From NCBI GenBank assembly GCA_020629995.1, contig JAHDCH010000099.1:2936-8538 (forward strand): a DNA stretch of 5,603 nucleotides. Reading direction: 5' to 3'. Source of the stretch: Pseudaestuariivita sp. GTDB taxonomy: Bacteria; Pseudomonadota; Alphaproteobacteria; Rhodobacterales; Rhodobacteraceae. A model generated the notes under the pieces. The model did not search any database. It had not been told where the DNA came from and saw only the letters and a program-made list of their open reading frames with translations. The position numbers were made by a program, and so were the translations under genes. Position 1 is the first letter of the stretch, and every line of letters begins with the position of its first letter. Positions 1-4,705 of this stretch are shown here, one piece after another.

Positions 1-512
1 GCCATGGTCACCAGCCCGCCGGTCACGCCGATACTGACGGCGGCCACGGCCTTGGCCAGAGCAAAATCGTAGCCCAACGTGCCCGACGTGATCGCGAACA
101 TCGCCGGATCCATCAGGGGCGAGGCCAGCCACAGCGCCATAACCGCCGACAGCGGCGCACCCACCGCCAGCAGGGCGGCAATGAACGGGATGATCTCGCA
201 GGAACAGAACGGCGACAGCCCGCCCAGCACCGCGGCCATAAAGATCATCTGCACTTCGCGCCCTTCAAAGGCACGGGCGATCAGCGTCTCGGCCCCGGTC
301 GCCTTGAGGTAGCCCACCGCCATGACGGCAAACAGGATGAACGGCGCCGTGTGCGCCATGGCCCCGGCGGTAAAGGTGATGGTCGGCCACAGCTGCGGCG
401 GATCAAGCAGAGCGACCAGCGCGAGGATCACCGCGATGGCAAGCCACACGCGATCAAGCCGGGTCAGCAGCGCCGGGCGAGGCGCGGCAGAGGGAAGCGA
501 GCTGTCAGCCAT
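1..512 (-). CDS. ArsP/DUF318-family permease, partial (C-terminus beyond left edge)
   Basis: An integral inner-membrane permease of the ArsP/DUF318 type (COG0701). The 170 residues visible start with a short polar N-terminus (MADSSLPS), then a first hydrophobic helix at about residues 22-37, further helices at about 46-67 and 88-99, and the conserved cysteine-bearing motif SPFCSCEIIPF at 100-110 (Cys103, Cys105). Helix 105-120, the family-typical loop ASPLMDP (130-136) and another helix at about 153-170 follow. Family members described in the literature export trivalent organoarsenicals such as methylarsenite; others are uncharacterised. The usual family motif is CSCG, so the Glu after the second Cys marks a sub-branch. 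The ATG at 510-512 lies inside the end of the arsR-like gene (8-nt overlap, AAGGA 11 nt upstream), so the two are probably translated together and repressed by the same regulator. The substrate cannot be read from the sequence; arsenic is an inference from the neighbour. Confidence 0.85.
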   Translation of the reverse strand, partial: MADSSLPSAAPRPALLTRLDRVWLAIAVILALVALLDPPQLWPTITFTAGAMAHTAPFILFAVMAVGYLKATGAETLIARAFEGREVQMIFMAAVLGGLSPFCSCEIIPFIAALLAVGAPLSAVMALWLASPLMDPAMFAITSGTLGYDFALAKAVAAVSIGVTGGLVTM

Positions 513-846
513 GGGGATGGTGTTCCTTGCAATCAGTGTCCGCGCAGCAGGACCGCAGCAGATAATCGGACAGGGCGCGCACGGTGTCATAGGCCACCGC
601 CGCGCAGATGATCGACCGGCCCTGCCGTTCCTGACGGACCAAACCGGCCTGCGCCAGCAGCTTCATGTGATGGGTCAGGGTCGACCCGGTCACGCTTGAC
701 CGCTCGCCCAGCGCGCCGATGCTCAGCCCCGACGGCCCCGCGCGCACCAGCGTCAGCAGAACCAGCAGGCGCTGTTCGGACCCAAGCGCCGCAAAGGTCG
801 ATGCGGCCACTTCGAGCGAGATGTCATCAGGCGAGTCGTGTTTCAT
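505..846 (-). CDS. ArsR/SmtB-family metalloregulator-like repressor
   Basis: A 113-residue winged-helix repressor of ordinary ArsR-family length. Residues 11-35 carry the typical opening helix (STFAALGSEQRLLVLL). Residues 42-70 form the helix-turn-helix with recognition helix SSVTGSTLTHHMKLL, and residues 71-86 form the beta wing (QERQGRSIICAAV). The classical ELCVCD metal site in the DNA-binding helix is absent. Instead the C-terminus has Cys100, Cys101 and Cys106 followed by His109, His110 and His112. A C-terminal CC-X-C cluster resembles the As(III) site known for the Acidithiobacillus ferrooxidans ArsR (Cys95, Cys96, Cys102), so arsenite or methylarsenite is the likely inducer, by inference. 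The ATG at 844-846 is the only reasonable start; it lies directly against operator repeat 1 and has no good Shine-Dalgarno sequence. It is the first gene of an operon with the permease and probably represses itself. Confidence 0.9.
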   Translation of the reverse strand: MKHDSPDDISLEVAASTFAALGSEQRLLVLLTLVRAGPSGLSIGALGERSSVTGSTLTHHMKLLAQAGLVRQERQGRSIICAAVAYDTVRALSDYLLRSCCADTDCKEHHPHG

Positions 847-847
847 G

Positions 848-869
848 TTTCTAGAAATATCGAAATGAT
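848..869. promoter_or_regulatory. Operator repeat 1 (probable ArsR-family site)
   Basis: The 22 bases read TTTCTAGAA-ATA-TCGAAATGAT and recur at 887-908 with 19 of 22 positions identical; only the three central bases differ. Each copy contains the palindrome TTCTAGAA and ends in CGAAAT, which is roughly inverted to the ATTTC side, as expected for a dimeric winged-helix repressor. This copy ends one base upstream of the arsR start codon and covers the likely -10 of its promoter, so binding would block autotranscription. The assignment to the ArsR protein is an inference from adjacency. Confidence 0.7.
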
Positions 870-882
870 TGCGACCGCACAA
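854..882 (-). promoter_or_regulatory. Putative promoter for the arsR-permease operon
   Basis: On the minus strand TTGTGC (complement of 877-882) and TATTTC (complement of 854-859) are 17 bp apart, each matching the consensus at only 3 of 6 positions. Start of transcription would fall at about 846-847, that is on the arsR start codon itself, which would give an almost leaderless mRNA. The -10 is buried in operator repeat 1. The match is weak; the location is plausible because little other space is available. Confidence 0.3.
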
Positions 883-896
883 GACATTTCTAGAAT
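869..896 (+). promoter_or_regulatory. Putative sigma70-type promoter for the UDG-SseB operon
   Basis: TTGCGA at 869-874 and TAGAAT at 891-896 are separated by 16 bp and match the sigma70 consensus at 4 of 6 and 5 of 6 positions. Transcription would begin near 903, leaving a leader of about 43 nt before the ATG at 946. The -10 lies inside operator repeat 2. This is a prediction by eye. Confidence 0.45.
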
Positions 897-908
897 CGTC
901 GAAATGAT
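887..908. promoter_or_regulatory. Operator repeat 2 (probable ArsR-family site)
   Basis: The second copy, TTTCTAGAA-TCG-TCGAAATGAT, lies in the same orientation as repeat 1 and 39 bp further right. With the preceding A it shows an ATTTC-N10-GAAAT inverted pair. It overlaps the TAGAAT hexamer of a putative rightward promoter, so a repressor bound here could also control the glycosylase operon. The exact conservation of both outer arms against a variable centre is what one expects of a protein-binding site in otherwise GC-rich DNA. Confidence 0.7.
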
Positions 909-945
909 GCGTTGCAGGGCGCGGTTGGGCGCGGTATCCGGCGCT

Positions 946-1542
946 ATGGATGCCGTCTGGACCGATCTGCCCGCCTGCCGCCTGTGCGCCGACCGCTTTG
1001 CCGCGACGCACACGGGCCACGCGCCGCGCCCTGTTCTTTGGGCGGCGCCCGGCGCGCGGCTGCTGATCGCGGGGCAGGCGCCCGGGATGCGGGTGCATCA
1101 GTCGGGCAAGCCGTTCACCGACCCTTCGGGCGACCGCCTGCGGGACTGGATGGGTGTGGACGAAGACATGTTCTATGACCGCAGCCGCATCGCCATCCTG
1201 CCGATGGCCTTCTGCTTTCCCGGCTATGACGCCAAGGGCAGCGACCTGCCGCCGCCGCCGATCTGCGCCAGAACATGGCGCGCGCGGCTGATCGAGGCGC
1301 TTGGCGAGGTGCGGCTGACCCTGCTGGTGGGCGGGTATGCTCAGAAATGGCACCTGGGCGCGGCGGCCAAGGGCGGGGTCACCCGCACCGTCGAGGCCTG
1401 GCGCGATCATGCGCCCGCCGCTTTTGCCCTGCCGCATCCCAGCTGGCGCAACACTGCCTGGATGCGCAAGAACCCCTGGTTCGAGGCCGAGGTGCTGCCC
1501 GCCCTGCGTACACGCGTCAAGGAGGTCCTGACCGATGGATGA
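946..1542 (+). CDS. Uracil-DNA glycosylase superfamily protein with predicted [4Fe-4S] cluster
   Basis: A 198-residue protein of the uracil-DNA glycosylase superfamily (COG1573-like), presumably a cytoplasmic base-excision-repair enzyme that removes uracil or a related damaged base. Four cysteines, Cys11, Cys14, Cys90 and Cys107, have the C-X2-C ... C-X16-C spacing of the iron-sulfur site in family 4/5 enzymes. Motif 1 is GQAPG at 43-47, followed by HQSGKPFTDPSGDRLR; motif 2 is LPHPSWRN at 162-169 with His164. Compared with family 4 (GEAPG, then an ED pair), Glu is Gln44 and the acidic pair is Val50-His51, so the catalytic chemistry is uncertain. The reading frame is open from a GTG at 838, but that part covers both operators and looks non-coding. 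ATG 946 starts just before the LPACRLC motif, as usual for such proteins; ATG 907 and TTG 925 are alternatives. No clear Shine-Dalgarno sequence precedes it. It overlaps the next gene by 8 nt. Confidence 0.85.
   Translation: MDAVWTDLPACRLCADRFAATHTGHAPRPVLWAAPGARLLIAGQAPGMRVHQSGKPFTDPSGDRLRDWMGVDEDMFYDRSRIAILPMAFCFPGYDAKGSDLPPPPICARTWRARLIEALGEVRLTLLVGGYAQKWHLGAAAKGGVTRTVEAWRDHAPAAFALPHPSWRNTAWMRKNPWFEAEVLPALRTRVKEVLTDG
1519..1526 (+). promoter_or_regulatory. Strong ribosome binding site for the SseB-domain gene
   Basis: AAGGAGGT is a near-perfect anti-16S match placed 8 nt before ATG 1535, inside the 3' end of the glycosylase gene. It fixes the start codon and suggests that the downstream protein is made at a higher rate than the glycosylase, which has no visible site of its own. 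Confidence 0.75.
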
Positions 1543-2320
1543 CATCACCCCGATCGACGAGGCGCATGCCATCATGATGGCAGACGAAGACGATACCGCC
1601 GCGCGGCTCGGCTTTTTCGCAAGGCTGGCCGCGGCCGAGCTGTTTTTGCTGCTCGAAGCCCCCGCCGTCGGCGACCAGATCGAACCGCAGCTGGCCGCGC
1701 ATGACGGGGGCAGCTTTGCCCTGGTGTTCGACCGCGAGGACCGTCTGACCGCCTTTACCGAAGGCACCGCGCCGTTTGCCGCGATGCCGGGCCGGGTGCT
1801 GGCCGAGCTGCTCTATCAGCAGGGCATCGGCCTTGCTTTGAACCCTGATGTGGCTCCGTCTTCGATCCTGCTGCCCAGCGATGCGGTCGACTGGCTGGCC
1901 GAAACCGTCGCGCAAGAGGCGCAAGAGGCCGAAGCCCGGATCACTCGCCTTGGCCCGCCGCGTGACGTGCCCGAGGCCGCGCTGCATGCCCTGGATCGCC
2001 GGTTGGCCGGTCTGGCGGGCCGCGCCGCGCGCGCCTACCTGGTCGAGGCGACCTACGACAGCGGTGCCGCCGGCCTTCTGCTGGCTGTTGTTGGCGCAAC
2101 CGAGACCGCTCAAGGCGAGATCACCGATGCCGTCAGCGAAGTCACCGCCTTTGCCGCAACGCCTTTGGCCATCGACGTGTCGTTCTTTGCGCCCACCGAC
2201 ATGGCTTTGGTCCCGATCTCGGAAACCGGCCTGCGGTTTGACATTCCCGAACCCGCCGCGCCTGCGGCGCCCCCTGGCGCGCCTGGGATGGACCCGGACA
2301 AACCGCCGCGCCTGCGCTGA
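1535..2320 (+). CDS. SseB-domain protein
   Basis: A 261-residue soluble protein with an SseB N-terminal-type domain (PF07179) over about residues 6-125. Visible hallmarks are the helix RLAAAELFLLLEAP (30-43), the strand and turn FALVFDREDRLTAFTEG (61-77), the loop AAMPGRVLAELL (82-93) and ALNPDVAPSSILLP (101-114). Residues 125-165 are rich in Ala, Glu and Arg and probably helical; 166-236 form a second alpha/beta part, and 238-261 are a Pro/Ala-rich disordered tail. SseB of enterobacteria is linked to serine-sensitivity phenotypes, but the domain's biochemical role is not established. There is no signal peptide. A strong ribosome binding site, AAGGAGGT at 1519-1526, lies 8 nt before the ATG, which is within the end of the glycosylase gene (8-nt overlap). 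The two genes are therefore almost certainly one transcript, and a shared function is possible but unproven. Confidence 0.83.
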   Translation: MDDITPIDEAHAIMMADEDDTAARLGFFARLAAAELFLLLEAPAVGDQIEPQLAAHDGGSFALVFDREDRLTAFTEGTAPFAAMPGRVLAELLYQQGIGLALNPDVAPSSILLPSDAVDWLAETVAQEAQEAEARITRLGPPRDVPEAALHALDRRLAGLAGRAARAYLVEATYDSGAAGLLLAVVGATETAQGEITDAVSEVTAFAATPLAIDVSFFAPTDMALVPISETGLRFDIPEPAAPAAPPGAPGMDPDKPPRLR

Positions 2321-2355
2321 CTTGCGGTGCGGGTGCCGCGAGGTAAGCTGACGGG

Positions 2356-3267
2356 ATGGGAGCGGGGATGCTCATTTCAACGGAACGGGTGCTGGCGGAT
2401 GGTGCAACGTCGGCCATGGACGGGCGCATTGTGCCCGACCCTGTCCGGATCCTCTGGCTGGGCGCGCATCTGGGCTTGTCGGTGGTCGCGCTGGTCTGGT
2501 TTGCCGACCCCGCCGCCATCGCGGCATGCGGTCTGCTGACGGCCATCACCATCTGTGCGGGTCATTCTGTCGGCATGCACCGCCTTTTGATCCACCGCAG
2601 CTTCAAGACGCACCGCGCGCTGGAATATCTGCTGGTGTGGCTGGGCACTCTGGTCGGGATGGCGGGGCCAATGGGCATGATCGCGGCCCATGACATGCGC
2701 GACTGGCACCAGCGCCAAACGGAGTGTCCCGCGCACCCGTCGCATGGGGCCGGCTTTTGGCGGGATGCCTGGTGGCAGCTGGGCTGCACCTTCCGACTGG
2801 CCCATCCGCCACGGCTGAGGATCGAGCCCCGCGTCGCGCAGGACCCTGTGTACCGCGTGATGGACGCCACGTGGATGTGGCAGCAACTGCCCATCGCGCT
2901 GGGCCTTTATGCGCTGGGTGGTGTGGGCTGGGTGCTGTGGGGTGTGTCGGTGCGCATCTGCCTGTCGCTGATCGGGCACTGGATGGTCGGGCATTTTGCC
3001 CATCGCACAGGGCATCAGGGCTGGCGCGTGGATGGGGTTGCGGTTCAGGGCTACAACCTGCCGCGACTGGGGTTGATCACCTTTGGCGAAAGCTGGCACG
3101 GCAACCATCACGCCTTTCCCGGGTCAGCCCTTCTGGGGGTCGAACCGGGGCAGGCCGACCCGGGCTTTGCCTTGATCCGGGTGCTGGAACGTCTTGGGCT
3201 GGCGTGGGACGTGCAGGTGCCGGGGTCCAGCACCGCGCGGGCGGGGCTGCGCCGGGTGCCTCAGTAA
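2356..3267 (+). CDS. Membrane fatty-acid (acyl-CoA) desaturase-like protein
   Basis: A 303-residue membrane protein resembling delta-9 acyl-CoA/acyl-lipid desaturases, which use a diiron centre held by histidine boxes to insert a double bond in a fatty acyl chain. Hydrophobic segments lie at about 31-50, 53-68, 92-112, 176-197 and 199-212. Box I is HRLLIHRSF (His75, His80) preceded by His70. Box III is ESWHGNHHAFP (His248, His251, His252), close to the canonical form. Box II is atypical: HDMRDWHQR (His112, His118) where the family has HRxHH, followed by HPSH (127-130). GHWMVGHFAHR (207-217) supplies further histidines. The length suits the family. ATG 2356 is the first start; ATG 2368, with GGGAG 5 nt upstream, is equally likely and would remove four residues. 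The gene begins 35 nt after the SseB-domain gene and may share its transcript. Its last 7 nt overlap the end of the opposite reductase gene. Confidence 0.82.
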   Translation: MGAGMLISTERVLADGATSAMDGRIVPDPVRILWLGAHLGLSVVALVWFADPAAIAACGLLTAITICAGHSVGMHRLLIHRSFKTHRALEYLLVWLGTLVGMAGPMGMIAAHDMRDWHQRQTECPAHPSHGAGFWRDAWWQLGCTFRLAHPPRLRIEPRVAQDPVYRVMDATWMWQQLPIALGLYALGGVGWVLWGVSVRICLSLIGHWMVGHFAHRTGHQGWRVDGVAVQGYNLPRLGLITFGESWHGNHHAFPGSALLGVEPGQADPGFALIRVLERLGLAWDVQVPGSSTARAGLRRVPQ

Positions 3268-4205
3268 CCCGCGCCGCGATCCACCAGATGCAGGAACGGC
3301 GCGCCCGCCTCGCCGCGGCGGATGTTTTCGGCGATCACCCTGGCGGCCGAGCTTGCGCGCGTTTCCGAGGCGATGTGCGGCGTGACCGTGACACCCGGAT
3401 GCGCCCAATAGGGGTGATCGGGCGGCAGCGGCTCTTCGCGAAAAACGTCCAGCGTGGCATGGGCCACGTGGCCCGCATCCAGCGCGGCAATCAGCGCCGC
3501 ATCGTCGATCAAGGGCCCGCGCCCGGGATTGAGCACAAAGGCCCCCGGGGCGAGGCGCGCCAGCGCTTCGGCGTTCAGCACGTTTTCGGTCGCCGGCGTC
3601 AGCGGCAGCAACAGCACGACGACCTGAGCGCCATCCAGCGCCTGTGCCAGCCCTGCGTCGCCGTGACAGGCCGTGATGCCGTCCACGTCCTTGGCCGACC
3701 GGCTCCAGCCTGATACCGGAAAGCCCAGCCGCGCCAGCGCCTGCCCGCAGGCCGCACCCAGCGCGCCAAGGCCCAGGATCGTGACCGGTCGATCCTCGGC
3801 CAGCGGTGGCACGTGGCGGCGCCAGATGCCGTCCTGCCCGGTGAGGTGATGGTCCATCCCCAGATGCAGCCGCATCACATGCCCGACGACCCATTCGATC
3901 ATGCCTTGTGTCAGCCCGTGATCCACCATCCGCGCGAGCGGCTGGGTCAGGGTCGGGTTGTGCACGATCTCTTCCACGCCGGCCCACAGGTTCAGCACCG
4001 CCTTGGTCCGGGTGTAGGGGGTAAAGTCCTGCAGATGGCTGTTGGGCGCATAGACGACATAGTCGACCTCTGCCGGAGGCAGATGCGCCTCGGGTGTGTA
4101 ATTCTCCATGCGGTAGCTCAGACCGTGCGCGTCAAGCGCGGCGCGCAGGGGCGCTTCGTATTCGGCCCAGCGCAGCGAACGGGCGGCGAACTGGATGTTG
4201 ATCAT
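3261..4205 (-). CDS. ghrA: Glyoxylate/hydroxypyruvate reductase A-like D-2-hydroxyacid dehydrogenase
   Basis: A 314-residue cytoplasmic NAD(P)H-dependent reductase of the D-isomer 2-hydroxyacid dehydrogenase family. Its closest pattern is GhrA, which reduces glyoxylate to glycolate and hydroxypyruvate to glycerate. The coenzyme domain has GLGALG at 145-150 and WSRS at 167-170, whose Arg169 favours NADPH. The catalytic trio is visible: Arg229 in NPGRGPLID, Glu258 in DVFREEPLP and His277 in TPHIAS. The substrate-domain signature LNLWAGVEEI is at 71-80, and the length is that of E. coli GhrA (about 312). The ATG at 4203-4205 overlaps the stop of the upstream glyoxalase-fold gene as ATGA, with only a weak GGGG ribosome site 10 nt upstream, so translation is probably coupled. 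The substrate is inferred from the family; other 2-oxoacids are possible. The stop lies inside the 3' end of the convergent desaturase-like gene. Confidence 0.87.
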   Translation of the reverse strand: MINIQFAARSLRWAEYEAPLRAALDAHGLSYRMENYTPEAHLPPAEVDYVVYAPNSHLQDFTPYTRTKAVLNLWAGVEEIVHNPTLTQPLARMVDHGLTQGMIEWVVGHVMRLHLGMDHHLTGQDGIWRRHVPPLAEDRPVTILGLGALGAACGQALARLGFPVSGWSRSAKDVDGITACHGDAGLAQALDGAQVVVLLLPLTPATENVLNAEALARLAPGAFVLNPGRGPLIDDAALIAALDAGHVAHATLDVFREEPLPPDHPYWAHPGVTVTPHIASETRASSAARVIAENIRRGEAGAPFLHLVDRGAGY

Positions 4206-4612
4206 GCGGCAAAGACCCCGTCAGTGGCGGCAAATGATTTCACCTCGATGGGATTACCAGATGGATCGCGAAAGAACATCGTCCATTGCGCGCCGGGTGT
4301 TCCGGCGAACCGTTCCTGCGGAGGCAACACGAAAGGCACCTCGGCTGCGTGCAGCCGCGCGGCCAGCGCCTGCCATTGCGCGTGGTCCAGCACGATGCCC
4401 AGATGCGGCATGGGCACCATGTGATCGCCCACCTTGCCGGTGTTCTGCGTCTGAAAAGGCGTTCCCAGATGCAGCGAAATCTGGTGCCCGAAAAAGTCGA
4501 AATCGACCCACGTGTCGGTGCTGCGGCCTTCGCGGCACCCCAGAACATCGCCGTAAAAGGCGCGGGCGGCGGCAAGGTCGGTGACGTTGTAGGCGAGGTG
4601 AAAGATGCTCAT
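4202..4612 (-). CDS. VOC/glyoxalase-fold protein
   Basis: A 136-residue protein of the vicinal oxygen chelate fold (glyoxalase I, bleomycin resistance and extradiol dioxygenase superfamily), of normal single-module length. It shows two beta-alpha-beta-beta-beta halves. The first is FHLAYNVTDLAAARAFYGDVLG (4-25) through HQISLHLG (43-50). The second is PHLGIVLDHAQWQALAARL (69-87) through MFFRDPSGNPIEVKSF (112-127). Likely metal ligands are His5, His48, His70 and Glu123. The family uses a divalent metal to act on vicinal oxygens, but the substrate cannot be told here; the following reductase hints at a reactive aldehyde or 2-oxoacid. The frame is open for 17 more codons upstream, but ATG 4610-4612 begins at the conserved first strand and has GGAG 7 nt before it. 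It is the first gene of the operon with the GhrA-like gene. Confidence 0.85.
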   Translation of the reverse strand: MSIFHLAYNVTDLAAARAFYGDVLGCREGRSTDTWVDFDFFGHQISLHLGTPFQTQNTGKVGDHMVPMPHLGIVLDHAQWQALAARLHAAEVPFVLPPQERFAGTPGAQWTMFFRDPSGNPIEVKSFAATDGVFAA

Positions 4613-4678
4613 TTCGGCGCTCCGGTTGGGGGTCTGACGTCGGAATACGCCCGTGCAAAGCAAAAGGTGAGTGCATTA

Positions 4679-4699
4679 TTCTGCGTTCAAACGTAAGAA
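4679..4699. promoter_or_regulatory. Dyad in the VOC-LysR divergent region, possible LysR-type binding site
   Basis: In this AT-richer 93-nt gap, TTCT and AGAA form the outer arms of an inverted pair. Inside it, TGCGTT and AACGTA (4682-4695) form a second imperfect dyad, 5 of 6 pairs, around a CA centre. Its place just upstream of the LysR start, in the shared promoter region, is where an autoregulating LysR protein would bind. No convincing -35/-10 pair was found for either direction. Confidence 0.3.
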
Positions 4700-4705
4700 A
4701 CCCTT

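Noticed and set aside
838..945. N-terminal extension of the glycosylase from GTG 838
   Set aside because: It would read through both operator repeats and the promoter, and the extra 36 residues have no family-like features.
505..1767. A 420-residue minus-strand open frame covering arsR and the region antisense to the glycosylase gene
   Set aside because: Only its last 113 codons (from 846) look like a protein; the rest is the antisense of well-supported plus-strand genes and lacks family motifs.
1910..1927. Tandem 9-bp repeat GCGCAAGAG x2 within the SseB-domain gene
   Set aside because: Two copies only, in frame, encoding AQEAQE in an Ala/Glu-rich helix; an ordinary low-complexity stretch, not a functional repeat.
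2724..3713. A 329-residue plus-strand open frame across the desaturase-reductase junction
   Set aside because: It is a shadow of both genes in the wrong frame, rich in Arg, Gly and Ala without domain features.
3124..3987. A 287-residue minus-strand open frame
   Set aside because: It is an out-of-frame Arg/Gly/Ala-rich shadow of the GhrA-like gene, which itself has all catalytic motifs.
4613..4663. A 17-codon N-terminal extension of the VOC protein (from ATG 4661-4663)
   Set aside because: The extension is not family-like, and the internal ATG at 4612 has a well-placed GGAG and begins at the first conserved strand.
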